Shown piece after piece: positions 39,177-48,136 of a stretch of DNA of 64,000 nt. The translations under genes were made by a program, and so were the position numbers. The DNA comes from Chitinophagaceae bacterium UBA1953 (GTDB taxonomy: Bacteria > Bacteroidota > Bacteroidia > Chitinophagales > Chitinophagaceae). Position 1 is the first letter of the stretch. Each line of letters begins with the position of its first letter. The stretch covers positions 241,206 through 305,205 of the forward strand of contig DDEN01000057.1 in the NCBI GenBank assembly GCA_002336115.1. The letters are read 5' to 3'. The notes under the pieces are model-generated. The model had not been told where the DNA came from. It saw only the letters and a list, made by a program, of their open reading frames with translations, and did not search any database.

Positions 39177-40767
39177 TCAGACAATTTCCCTTCGGTTAAT
39201 TAATTCATTTTTTGACTTTGACAATATTTTACTCATCGCCCTTTCTGTAATTGCTGTAATACTTAAACTTGGATTAACGCCGGGATTTGCAGAAATCATA
39301 CTGCCATAACAAATCATCATATTGTGACAATTGAACACCATATTGTTTTTATCAATTACAGCTTTTGTATCATCCTTACCTATGCAGGCACCGCCAAGAA
39401 TATGAGCATTTGCAGGGATGCCAAAAAGAGTTTCTGTACTCATCACCATTGCTTTACCGTTAATGATCTTTTCAACTTTTTAGCCATCCCCTGTGCTGTT
39501 GGATTAAATGCGGTTGGAGAAGCACCATAACCAAGTTTTGCTTTTAAGCTTCCATACAAAGTACGACTATAACTAAGCAATGAATCAACACGTTTCATGT
39601 AAAGTAAAATCTGCGACAGCTTACTCTATTTATCAATAAAATAAGCTTTGAAATTTTGAACAGGATGAGTAATGAAACTTTTAAAAATATTTCCAATTCT
39701 TGCAGTAATATTTTTCCCCTGAACCATTGGGGGACATGAATATTCGCCAGAAACCTGAACCTTCAGCATACTTAACTGGTTCAATATGCCTGCTTTCATC
39801 AATATGAATAATTGAACCAATTGCAATGCCTTCTGAAAAAGAAACATCATCAAAAGACGTAACAGCAACCAGGCTTTCAGAATTTGTACGCACTCCCTTG
39901 CCAAGTTTATCAGATAACCTAGCAATAAAGTCTGTTTCAGTTTCAGCAAAAGGTTTATTGTACTAAACACACCTCCGGCAAAAATTACAGCTTATGATTT
40001 TATACTGTAGCTGCGTTTGAAAAACGACAACGAATCCCGGTACTTTATTTCATAGCCTTCACTACCGTCTGCATTCAACGGAATAATATCATACACTTCT
40101 TTTCTGCAATAATTTCACAACCCTTTTGCTGAGCAAGCCAGAGGTAATTTTTATCCAATGTATTTTTCCATTGTACCTAAAACCGGTCATACCTCCGCCA
40201 CATAAAACACAAGCTGTACGGTTTGGGCCCGCTTCGTTAAAATAAAGATCATCTACTGTTACACCCGGCTCACCGAAATATACAGGAGCATCTGTTTTCT
40301 CAAATGCATATTCAATACCTTATTGTTTCGCCAGTCCTTTCATTACCTTATCACTCCTGCTCATGTATGGATGTGTTTCAGAACCCAGCATTCGTTTTGC
40401 TTCAGCATAAAACTGCCTTGATTCTTCTTCCCAGTTTGCTAAGCCACCCCACTCACCTGTATTATAAAATTCTTTTTTAGGAATGGGTAATGTGTTGGCA
40501 TAAACAAGTGAACCGCCGCCAACACCAGTACCACTTAAAACAGTAACATGTCTGAAAAAACTAAGATTAAAAAAAGCCTTTCATTTTTAACGAAGGCATC
40601 CACATCCATTTTCAGGGATTCCAGTTTGTTTTTGGAAAATCTTCAGGTTTGTTAAACCACTTGCCTTTTTCAATCACTAATACTTTGTACCCTTTTTCAA
40701 ATAAGCGAAGTGCAGAAACTGATCTTCCGAAACCGATGCCGATGACAACATAATCATAGTCATGCAT
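39177..40767 (-). pseudogene. Decayed GMC-family FAD oxidoreductase (cholesterol-oxidase-like)
   Basis: Translations in several minus-strand frames line up with one GMC oxidoreductase. The start at 40767 gives MHDYDYVVIGIGFGRSVSAL, with Arg replacing a Gly of the FAD motif. TGA interrupts at 40612-40614. A one-base change in the T-run near 40570 shifts frame into TGVGGGSLVYANTLP, TAA follows at 40320-40322, and another shift lies near 40170. RTNSESLVAVTSFDD (about 39850-39890) and the C-terminal NPGVNPSLSITAITERA with HILGGACIG (39200-39400) complete it. The whole length, about 530 codons, is kept, so decay is recent. A working product is very unlikely. Confidence 0.85.
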
Positions 40768-40856
40768 AGAATAGAATGGAAATAAAATGATTGCAAAACT
40801 AAATGTACTGATTTATTTTGTGCGATGGACGGAAGTGAATGCACAGAGCAGAAGAC

Positions 40857-42149
40857 TTACTTTGAGATTCCCAATGCACTGCAAATAGCATCAGATTTAA
40901 GCAAACATTCTTCATATTCTTTTTCTGCATCACTGTAAAAAGTAATACCGCTGCCAACAGAATAAGAAAGATAATTTGCAGCAGCATTATAAAACACGCT
41001 CCTGATAACAACATTAAAATCAAAATCACCATTTGGAGTTATGTAACCAACAGCACCTGAAAACAATCCACGTTTTGACTGTTCATATTGCTCAATTAAC
41101 TGTATCACTCGACGTTTGGGAGCCCCCGTCATGCTCCCCATTGGAAAAGTTGCCCTGATTAGATCGGTAAAACATATTTCATCTTTTATTTCACCACTTA
41201 CCGAAGAGATCATTTGATGCACCTGCGGGAATGAATAAACAGCAAACAACTCATCAACAGTTACACTACCCTCTTTGCAAACACGGCTCAGGTCATTCCG
41301 AACAAGATCAACCACCATTACATTTTCACTCTTATCTTTTTCACTAGTTTGCAACTGCAGTTTCAGTTGTTCATCTTCTACCTGGTTTTGCCTGTTTCGT
41401 TTGAGTGTGCCTTTAATTGGCTGAGACAATAATTTATTTCCCTGCTTCTGTAAAAAACGTTCAGGGCTTGCGCACATCAGGATACTATCGTTGATTTTAT
41501 AAAATGCAGAAAAAGGATTGGGAGAAATTTTAATTAACGATTGATAAACCTGCAAAGGTTGAATAAAAACCTGCTCTGAAAAAAACTCCATACAATAATT
41601 CAGTTCATAACAATCGCCACGAAGAATATGTTCCTGAATTTTTTTAATTGTATGGATATATTCATCCCTTGAAACCCGTTCCTGTATGATAGAAATTTTT
41701 TGTTGCGGCTGAGAGCCAATTTCTGTTTGAGAAATTTCATCGAAAATTTTTTCGTGATTATCTGATAACGAGCCAATGCTGATTCCTTTTTCGCTTAACT
41801 GCAATACATATTGTGGAACAAAAAAGCTCAAATCAGCAAAACCGGAGTAATCAATATGCGTTAATACAATTCGGTCGGTTTCTGATTTCAGATCATAACC
41901 AAGATGCCCGAAACACCAGTCGTTATTCTTATTGAGAAAATGCTGTAGTTGACTAAGTGCGTTACCTGCGTTTGCATGAAGTACATCAACAGTACCACAA
42001 CCGGCAAGGCATTCATAGCTATGACCTTGCAATTGGTACTGCTGATTATCTAAAAAAGAGCAAATGTTGAACCGGCTACACCAGCTCAACATTTGCTCTT
42101 TTGTTACAGATAAGTCTGTGATTGGAAAAGATCGGAATGTTCTTTTCAC
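40857..42149 (-). CDS. pabB: Aminodeoxychorismate synthase component I
   Basis: A 430-aa chorismate-binding enzyme for the p-aminobenzoate branch of folate synthesis. The catalytic domain covers about 160-425. The motif PIKGT at 244-248 has the lysine diagnostic of PabB (anthranilate synthases have PIAGT there). MVVDLVRNDLSRV, FPMGSMTGAPKRRVIQLIE and YSVGSGITFYSDAEKEYEE are present. No glutaminase component is encoded next to it. It lies 8 bases downstream of the acidic-protein gene on the same strand and reads towards the GMC pseudogene. Confidence 0.9.
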   Translation of the reverse strand: MKRTFRSFPITDLSVTKEQMLSWCSRFNICSFLDNQQYQLQGHSYECLAGCGTVDVLHANAGNALSQLQHFLNKNNDWCFGHLGYDLKSETDRIVLTHIDYSGFADLSFFVPQYVLQLSEKGISIGSLSDNHEKIFDEISQTEIGSQPQQKISIIQERVSRDEYIHTIKKIQEHILRGDCYELNYCMEFFSEQVFIQPLQVYQSLIKISPNPFSAFYKINDSILMCASPERFLQKQGNKLLSQPIKGTLKRNRQNQVEDEQLKLQLQTSEKDKSENVMVVDLVRNDLSRVCKEGSVTVDELFAVYSFPQVHQMISSVSGEIKDEICFTDLIRATFPMGSMTGAPKRRVIQLIEQYEQSKRGLFSGAVGYITPNGDFDFNVVIRSVFYNAAANYLSYSVGSGITFYSDAEKEYEECLLKSDAICSALGISK

Positions 42150-42157
42150 ATTATGAT

Positions 42158-42577
42158 TTAAAAATCATCGTCTTCATCATCAAAATCATCATCACCCATC
42201 ATATCAAACTCTTTGAAATCTTCATCAAGTTTAAAATCATCGTCATCATCGCCACCTTTTTTCTTTCCTGCACTTTTGCCTTTTGATTTTGGTATATCAA
42301 ATTCCTCAAAATCAGGATCGTAATCATCTTCGTCATTCTTATTCCAGTCATCATCTTCTTCATCTCCATCATCATCGTCGTCATCATCTTCTTCCGTTTT
42401 TTTCGACTTTGATGCAACAGGCTTTTTACCTCCCTTTGCAGCAGGTTCATCATCCATATCAAAATCATCATCATCGTCATCTTCTTCCTCAGATTTTTTT
42501 GATTTGGTATCAGCCTTTTTTGTTTGCTCCTTTTCAGGAGTAGATTTTTCAATAGTTTTTTTGATTGACTTTGCCAT
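42158..42577 (-). CDS. Highly acidic Asp/Glu/Lys low-complexity protein, 139 aa
   Basis: The protein starts best at the ATG at 42577 (MAKSIKKTIEKSTPEKEQ). A Lys-rich N-terminus is followed by blocks of consecutive Asp and Glu (about 32-45, 62-90, 109-139) alternating with Lys/Ser linkers. It is predicted to be disordered. There is no signal peptide. Proteins of this kind are widespread in Chitinophagales; some databases label them by chance similarity, which I would not follow. It may bind cations or basic nucleic-acid-binding proteins. It precedes pabB by 8 bases. Confidence 0.75.
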   Translation of the reverse strand: MAKSIKKTIEKSTPEKEQTKKADTKSKKSEEEDDDDDDFDMDDEPAAKGGKKPVASKSKKTEEDDDDDDDGDEEDDDWNKNDEDDYDPDFEEFDIPKSKGKSAGKKKGGDDDDDFKLDEDFKEFDMMGDDDFDDEDDDF

Positions 42578-42706
42578 ATTTACCAACGATTATGCTGTAA
42601 AATTTCAAATGGTTTTTTAAATAGCCAAATTTTTTTTTCTTTTTTTCTATGACGTTCAAATCTTCTGTTTCTGCTATCCCTTTTACTTCCGTCTCACTCA
42701 ATCTGT

Positions 42707-43969
42707 TTAAGAAACAATAATCTGGTCTCTGCCGGGCCCATTGGAAACATATTTTACTTCCACACCCAGATAGCTGTTTATGAACGAGAGATAGTTATTC
42801 ATCTGTTCAGGTAAATCGCTCCACTCTCTACAGTTTGTTATTGGATTACTCCAGCCTTTAAACGCTTTAAAAACGGGCTCAACTGCAATTTTGCTGATTT
42901 CAAACGGAATTTCGTCGGTTTCAATTCCATTTACGTTATATGAAGTACAAACTTCAAGATCAGTAAAGCTATCAAGTACATCGGCTTTTGTCATCACAAT
43001 TTGTGTTACTCCATTCACCATGCAGGCAAATTTTAAAGCAACAAGATCTATCCACCCACAACGACGTGGACGGCCTGTAGTAGCACCAAATTCATTTCCT
43101 ATTTTACGCAATTCCTCACCTGTTGTATCAAATAATTCAGTAGGGAAAGGACCGCTTCCTACTCTTGTGCAATAGGCTTTTGTTATACCAATTATTTCAC
43201 CAATTTTATTTGGAGGCACGCCTAAACCAGTGCTTACACCAGCAGAAATGGTATTGGAAGATGTAACAAAAGGAAAGGTTCCGAAATCTACATCAAGCAT
43301 ACTGCCCTGGGCACCTTCAGCAAGAATTTTTTTGCCTTCAGCAATTTTTTTATTGATAAAATATTCGCCGTTTACAATGTTGAGCGATTTTACAAATTCT
43401 ACCGCCTCAAAAAACTCTTTTTCCCATTCGCTTATATCTTCGGTGAAATTATAATTATCGAGTAACTGCTGGTGTTTTGCACGCAGCTTTTTATACAAAG
43501 TATCAAAATCAGGATCAAGTAAATCGCCTACACGTAAAGCATTGCGGCCTGTTTTATCCATATATGCCGGGCCGATTCCTTTCAGAGTTGAACCAATTTT
43601 TTCATCACCTTTTGCCAGCTCTGCTGCTTTATCCAACGCCCTGTGTGTTGGAATAATCACATTGGTACGTTGTGAAATAAAAAGATTTTGTTTCACATCA
43701 ACTCCCATTGAAGCAACCTTATCACATTCCTTTTTCAATATTACAGGATCAAGTACTACCCCATTTCCAATTAAGTTAATAATGCCCTTGTGAAAAATAC
43801 CACTGGGAATTTGGTGTAACACTACTTTTTCACCGTTTACATAAAGTGTATGCCCTGCATTGGGTCCGCCCTGAAAGCGTGCAATCACATCGTATTTGGG
43901 AGCAAAAAAATCAACGATTTTTCCTTTTCCTTCATCGCCCCATTGGAGGCCTAAAATAACATCAACCAT
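42707..43969 (-). CDS. purA: Adenylosuccinate synthetase
   Basis: A 420-aa GTP-dependent enzyme joining IMP and aspartate, the first step to AMP. The P-loop GDEGKGK is at 11-17, FQGGPNAGHT follows near 33-42, then GIGPAYMDKTGRNALRVGDL and the C-terminal GPGRDQIIV. Length and motifs are complete. It is transcribed alone from a TATTTTTG box 30 bases upstream. The start MVDVILGLQWGDEGKGK is conserved. Confidence 0.96.
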   Translation of the reverse strand: MVDVILGLQWGDEGKGKIVDFFAPKYDVIARFQGGPNAGHTLYVNGEKVVLHQIPSGIFHKGIINLIGNGVVLDPVILKKECDKVASMGVDVKQNLFISQRTNVIIPTHRALDKAAELAKGDEKIGSTLKGIGPAYMDKTGRNALRVGDLLDPDFDTLYKKLRAKHQQLLDNYNFTEDISEWEKEFFEAVEFVKSLNIVNGEYFINKKIAEGKKILAEGAQGSMLDVDFGTFPFVTSSNTISAGVSTGLGVPPNKIGEIIGITKAYCTRVGSGPFPTELFDTTGEELRKIGNEFGATTGRPRRCGWIDLVALKFACMVNGVTQIVMTKADVLDSFTDLEVCTSYNVNGIETDEIPFEISKIAVEPVFKAFKGWSNPITNCREWSDLPEQMNNYLSFINSYLGVEVKYVSNGPGRDQIIVS

Positions 43970-43998
43970 AAAATAAATTGAGTGGGTATTTGAAGCCG

Positions 43999-44006
43999 CA
44001 AAAATA
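43999..44006 (-). promoter_or_regulatory. -7 box TATTTTTG of purA
   Basis: On the minus strand TATTTTTG fits TAnnTTTG and lies 29 bases before the purA ATG. Confidence 0.55.
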
Positions 44007-44098
44007 GGCTAAACAAAAAGGGGAGGGAATAAAAATTTAATCAGAATACGGATAGTTGTTCAAAGATTGGGGAAAAACAACACATTTCTGAACAAATG

Positions 44099-46414
44099 TT
44101 ATTGTTCAGTATCGTAACGCTCAACAGTTTGTACACCGGTTAATTTGGTTAAACGGGTTACAAGATCATCCAGCTCATCTTTATCGTGTACAAACAATTT
44201 CAAGTTGCCATTAAATATTCCTTCTTTGGCTTCAATGGTTATAGCACTGATATTTAAACGCATTTCGCCACTGATGAGATTGGTGATGCGGCTTACTATT
44301 CCCACATCATCCACACCAACTATTTTAATACCTGTAAGAAATGAAATTTCCTTGTTCTTCGCCCATTTGGTTTTTACCACCCTGTGTCCGAAATTGGCCA
44401 GCAGTCTTGCAGCATTGGGGCAACTGGTGCGGTGAATAATCAATCCTTTACCTGTAGATACAAAACCAAACACATCATCGCCCGGAATTGGTTTACAGCA
44501 GTTGGCCAGAGTATAAACAATTTTGTCACTTGATTCGCCAAAAATAATGAGCTCAGAATCTTTATGACTGATGACTTTGTTAGGATCATACTCGGGCTTA
44601 GGTTCATGCACGGGTTTAACCGGCTTTGGAAGTTCCAGTTTATCGCCATGCAGATGCAGTTCTTTCAGTTCTTTCAGATCAATAACTTTTGTTGAGATCT
44701 GGTAATACAATTCCAGGTGTGAAGGAAGTTTGTAAAACTGGGTAAGCAGTTCTACATTATTTGCATCAAAAACCGCCCCCATTTGTTCCAGCTTGCGCTG
44801 CAACACATATTTACCTTCATCAGCCACTTTACGTTTTTCTTCTTTGAGGGCATCTTTAATCCTGCTTCTTGCCTTGGCTGTAACAACAAAATTCAGCCAG
44901 TCTTCACTGGGCTTTTGTTTGCTGCTTGTAATGATTTCAAGTTGATCGCCGCTGCGCAGCTTATGAGCAATAGGCACCAGCTTATGATTCACTTTTGCAC
45001 CAATACACTTGCTGCCCACATCACTATGCACACTGAATGCAAAATCAAGAGCGGTAGCCCCAACGGGCAACATCTTCACATCACCTTTGGGTGTATAAAC
45101 ATAAATTTCCTCAGCAAGAAACGAACTTTTGAAATCCTGCAGAAAGTCGAGTGAACTGCTCTCCTGATTATTCAATGCTTCACGGATATTGTGAAACCAT
45201 TTATCAAACCGGTCTTCATCACTACTTCCCTCTTTGTATTTCCAGTGAGCTGCCAGACCTTTTTCTGCAATTTCATTCATGCGTTTGGTGCGTATCTGTA
45301 CTTCCACCCATTTACCCTGCGGACCCATTACAGTTGTATGTAACGCCTCATAACCATTGCTTTTAGGATTACTAAGCCAGTCACGTAAGCGTTCAGGGCT
45401 TGGTGTGTACATATCGGTTACAATAGAGTATGCTTTCCAGCAATCTTCTTTTTCACGTTCAGGAGTTGAATCAATAATCATCCGGATAGCAAACAGATCA
45501 TATACCTCCTCAAAGCTTACGCCTTTCTTTTTTATTTTATTGGAAATGGAGTGAATGGATTTAGGACGGCCGTAAACTTCAAAACTATTGAAACCGGCTT
45601 TTTCCATTTTTTCTTTAATAGGTTTGATAAACTCGTTAATATATCTGCTGCGTTCCCGTTTTGTTTCAGATAGTTTACGGGCAATTTCCCTGTACGTATC
45701 AGGCTCCATGTACTTCATGGAAAGGTCTTCCATTTCGGTTTTGATATTGTACAAACCAAGCCTGTGAGCCAGTGGTGCATAGATGTAAACCGTTTCGCTT
45801 GAAACCTTCAACTGCTTTTCCCGCTTCATGGCATCAAGCGTACGCATATTATGAAGACGGTCGGCCAGTTTTATCAGGATGACCCTTGGATCATCCGTCA
45901 GTGTCAATAAAATTTTCTTGAAATTTTCTGCCTGCTGACTGCTGTTTGAATCAACAACAGTGGCAATTTTGGTAAGCCCGTCAATAATTCTTGCAATTTC
46001 ATTCCCAAATTCACGGGCAATATCTTCCAACGTTATGTCGGTATCTTCAACCGTATCGTGCAACAGGGCACAAATAGTTGAACGAACGCCCAAGCCAATT
46101 TCTTCCACACAAATTTCGGCCACTGCAAGGGGGTGCAGAATATAAGGCTCGCCGCTTTTCCTGCGCATGCTTTTATGCGCCTCTGCTGCCATCTCAAAAG
46201 CTGTACGTACCAGTTCTTTATCGCCTTTTTTTAGTTTGGTTTTAAGCGAACGTAACAAACTGCGATAATGGCGGATAATTTCCTTTTTTTCCTGCTCAGG
46301 AGTAAGCGTATAGGGCGGTATGGTTGTAATTGATTCCAGTGTAAAGGCGAATTTACGAAAAAGCTTGTTTACTATATAAATCAATGCCTGAAACCCCCTA
46401 CCTTTGCAACCCAC
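44099..46414 (-). CDS. spoT: Bifunctional (p)ppGpp synthetase/hydrolase (start uncertain)
   Basis: A Rel/Spo homologue, up to 771 aa if the GTG at 46414 is used. Domains in order: HD hydrolase (HDTVEDTD with His119-Asp120), the synthetase domain (about 285-400, with RPKSIHSISNKIKKKG), TGS (about 450-510), helical region and C-terminal ACT. The HD residues are intact, so it can both make and destroy (p)ppGpp. No ATG occurs before codon 75, inside the HD domain. A TAAATTCG box at 46348-46355 (minus) would put the transcript start after the GTG, implying a rare start such as CTG near 46339. The 5' end above about 46340 is therefore doubtful. Confidence 0.9.
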   Translation of the reverse strand: MGCKGRGFQALIYIVNKLFRKFAFTLESITTIPPYTLTPEQEKKEIIRHYRSLLRSLKTKLKKGDKELVRTAFEMAAEAHKSMRRKSGEPYILHPLAVAEICVEEIGLGVRSTICALLHDTVEDTDITLEDIAREFGNEIARIIDGLTKIATVVDSNSSQQAENFKKILLTLTDDPRVILIKLADRLHNMRTLDAMKREKQLKVSSETVYIYAPLAHRLGLYNIKTEMEDLSMKYMEPDTYREIARKLSETKRERSRYINEFIKPIKEKMEKAGFNSFEVYGRPKSIHSISNKIKKKGVSFEEVYDLFAIRMIIDSTPEREKEDCWKAYSIVTDMYTPSPERLRDWLSNPKSNGYEALHTTVMGPQGKWVEVQIRTKRMNEIAEKGLAAHWKYKEGSSDEDRFDKWFHNIREALNNQESSSLDFLQDFKSSFLAEEIYVYTPKGDVKMLPVGATALDFAFSVHSDVGSKCIGAKVNHKLVPIAHKLRSGDQLEIITSSKQKPSEDWLNFVVTAKARSRIKDALKEEKRKVADEGKYVLQRKLEQMGAVFDANNVELLTQFYKLPSHLELYYQISTKVIDLKELKELHLHGDKLELPKPVKPVHEPKPEYDPNKVISHKDSELIIFGESSDKIVYTLANCCKPIPGDDVFGFVSTGKGLIIHRTSCPNAARLLANFGHRVVKTKWAKNKEISFLTGIKIVGVDDVGIVSRITNLISGEMRLNISAITIEAKEGIFNGNLKLFVHDKDELDDLVTRLTKLTGVQTVERYDTEQ
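46348..46355 (-). promoter_or_regulatory. Candidate -7 box TAAATTCG for spoT
   Basis: TAAATTCG on the minus strand resembles the TAnnTTTG family and lies at the edge of the spoT reading frame. If used, translation must start downstream of about 46342. Confidence 0.35.
46399..46406 (+). promoter_or_regulatory. -7 box TACCTTTG of tRNA-Leu
   Basis: Exact TAnnTTTG match ending 29 bases before the first tRNA base. It overlaps the longest spoT frame on the other strand. Confidence 0.6.
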
Positions 46415-46435
46415 AAAAAAGATTTACATCTTTAT

Positions 46436-46517
46436 CCGGATGTGGTGAAATTGGTAGACACGTCAGACTTAGGATCTGATGCCGCAAGGTGTGGGGGTTC
46501 GAGTCCCTTCATCCGGA
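46436..46517 (+). tRNA. tRNA-Leu (anticodon UAG)
   Basis: Acceptor stem CCGGATG (46436-46442) pairs with CATCCGG (46510-46516), with discriminator A at 46517 as leucine tRNAs require. The D-arm is TGGTGAAATTGGTAGACAC, the anticodon stem TCAGA/TCTGA encloses CTTAGGA with anticodon TAG at 46470-46472, a long variable arm (GCCGCAAGGTG) marks class II, and the T-arm is GGGTTCGAGTCCC. The 3' CCA is not encoded. It decodes CUA and probably other CUN codons. Confidence 0.95.
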
Positions 46518-46529
46518 CAAATCAAATCA

Positions 46530-46602
46530 GTTTAAGGTTTAATGTTTAACGTATAAACGTTCAGCAGCTAACCTTAAACTTTAAACATTTAAACGTTACA
46601 CG
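46530..46602. repeat. Heptamer arrays GTTTAAN and NTAAACN in opposite orientation before tig
   Basis: GTTTAAG, GTTTAAT, GTTTAAC (46530-46550) are followed after a spacer by TAAAC-containing units at 46575, 46582, 46590 and TACAC at 46597 (steps of 7, 8 and 7). The second group is roughly the reverse complement of the first, so the gap between tRNA-Leu and tig can fold back on itself. Confidence 0.65.
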
Positions 46603-46609
46603 TTTTATT

Positions 46610-47989
46610 ATGGCAACAGTAACAAGAGAAAACATTGGTTTGTTAAACGACAAGCTTACAGTTAAAATCGTAAAAGAGGATTATTTCCCAACATTTGAGA
46701 AAACATTAAAAAATTACAGCAAGCAGGCTAACATACCTGGTTTCCGTAAAGGAATGGTTCCTGCAGGTATGGTAAAAAAAATGTACGGACAAGGCATTTT
46801 TACTGAAGAAGTGATCCGCAATATTGAAAAGAGCCTGAACGATTACCTCGTTAATGAGAAGCTCGACATTTTTGCACAACCGCTTCCAATGCCTAATGCC
46901 GACTTTAAGCCCGACATGAATGCACCAGCAGATTACAGCTTTGATTTTGAAGTTGGGCTAAAACCTGCTTTTGAAATTAATCTCAGCAGCATTTCAGCGC
47001 CATACTATAAAGTAAAAGCAACTGCTGAAATGGTAAACGAAGAAATTGAACGCCTGCAAACACGTTTTGGTAAAATGACAGAGCCCGAAACTGTTACCAA
47101 CGATGAAAATGTTCTCAATCTCACTTTTGAAGAATGTGATGCTGATGGCAGTGTGATTGAAGGCGGAATTAAAAAAGACAACTCATTATTAGTTAAATAT
47201 TTCTCGGAAGCATATCGCCCCAAATTAATTGGCCTGAAAAAAGACGACACACTTGTTCTTCAGCTTAATGAAGCGTTTGAAGAAAAGGAACGCAACTGGG
47301 TTCTGGGCGATTTAGGAGTTAGTGCAGAAAATGCCGCAGGCAAAAGCTTCAAAATCACCATTACAAAAGTGGGCTTCATTGAAAAGAGAGAATTGAACGA
47401 AGAATTTTTCAAAGAGGCTTTCCCTGGAAAAGATGTTGTAACTGAAGCTGATTTCAGATCAACTGTTGAAGCTGAAATCCAGGCTTACTGGGATAAACAA
47501 AGCAGCAACCAGATTCAGCATCATCTTTATCATGTATTGCTTGAGGACACAAAGATGGAATTGCCTGAAACCTTTTTGAAAAAATGGCTTGCTACAAATA
47601 CAGACGAAACCAAACAGCCCAAAACTCCGGAGCAGGTTGAAGCGGAATACCCAACTTTCAACAACCAGTTACGCTGGACATTGATTACAGATAAAATTAT
47701 TTCTGAAAACAAACTGGATGTTACTCCTGAAGAACTGAAGGAAAACATGCGCCAGCAGGTGTTGAATTATTTCGGCAGTATGAGTCTTGGAGATGGCAAT
47801 CTGGAATGGTTAGATCAGTATGTTGACAGCCTGCTGAAAGATGAACAACAGGTTGACCAGACTTACCGCCGTCTTGTTACTGAAAAAGTATTTGACTGGG
47901 CTGAAACGCAGGTAAAGAAAGATGAGAAAGAAATTTCTTCTGAAGAATTTATTAAGATGAACGAAGAACATCAGCACCATCATCATTAA
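46610..47989 (+). CDS. tig: Trigger factor
   Basis: A 459-aa ribosome-associated chaperone. The ribosome-binding signature GFRKGMVP is at 44-51; the middle domain (about 150-245) is PPIase-like but divergent, as in other Bacteroidota; the C-terminal helical chaperone domain follows. The protein ends EEHQHHHH, a natural run of four histidines after a Glu/His patch. It binds nascent chains at the ribosome exit tunnel. It lies after tRNA-Leu with a repeat-filled gap and ends at a hairpin. Confidence 0.93.
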   Translation: MATVTRENIGLLNDKLTVKIVKEDYFPTFEKTLKNYSKQANIPGFRKGMVPAGMVKKMYGQGIFTEEVIRNIEKSLNDYLVNEKLDIFAQPLPMPNADFKPDMNAPADYSFDFEVGLKPAFEINLSSISAPYYKVKATAEMVNEEIERLQTRFGKMTEPETVTNDENVLNLTFEECDADGSVIEGGIKKDNSLLVKYFSEAYRPKLIGLKKDDTLVLQLNEAFEEKERNWVLGDLGVSAENAAGKSFKITITKVGFIEKRELNEEFFKEAFPGKDVVTEADFRSTVEAEIQAYWDKQSSNQIQHHLYHVLLEDTKMELPETFLKKWLATNTDETKQPKTPEQVEAEYPTFNNQLRWTLITDKIISENKLDVTPEELKENMRQQVLNYFGSMSLGDGNLEWLDQYVDSLLKDEQQVDQTYRRLVTEKVFDWAETQVKKDEKEISSEEFIKMNEEHQHHHH

Positions 47990-48016
47990 TAGGCAAAACT
48001 TACATTTTACTTACAG

Positions 48017-48046
48017 TCCCGGTCAGCAGTGATCGGGATTTTTTTT
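48017..48046 (+). terminator. Terminator of tig
   Basis: TCCCGGTCA and TGATCGGGA pair over 9 bases (one G-U) around GCAG and are followed by a run of eight T, 28 bases after the stop. Confidence 0.85.
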
Positions 48047-48085
48047 CTTATCAATTTTGAAAAACATTTTTTCAAAAACAAAAAA

Positions 48086-48113
48086 CCCGTTTGAAACATA
48101 TGTTTCAAACGGG
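48086..48113 (-). terminator. 28-bp perfect palindrome, terminator of the response regulator gene
   Basis: CCCGTTTGAAACAT and ATGTTTCAAACGGG are fully complementary with no loop bases. On the minus strand it follows the response regulator stop by 23 bases and runs into TTTTTTGTTTTTG. Confidence 0.85.
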
Positions 48114-48136
48114 CATTTATTTACAATTTGATTTTT

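Noticed and set aside
39626..39970. 114-codon minus-strand frame inside the GMC region
   Set aside because: It is a different frame of the decayed oxidoreductase; the matching frame (RTNSESLVAVTSFDD) is the meaningful one.
42199..42552. Met/Lys-rich frame overlapping the acidic protein gene
   Set aside because: A frame-shifted reading of GAT/GAA repeats; no start context or conserved feature.
46530..46602. Terminator of tRNA-Leu formed by the inverted heptamers
   Set aside because: The two arms pair only loosely and no T-run follows; better described as repeat arrays.
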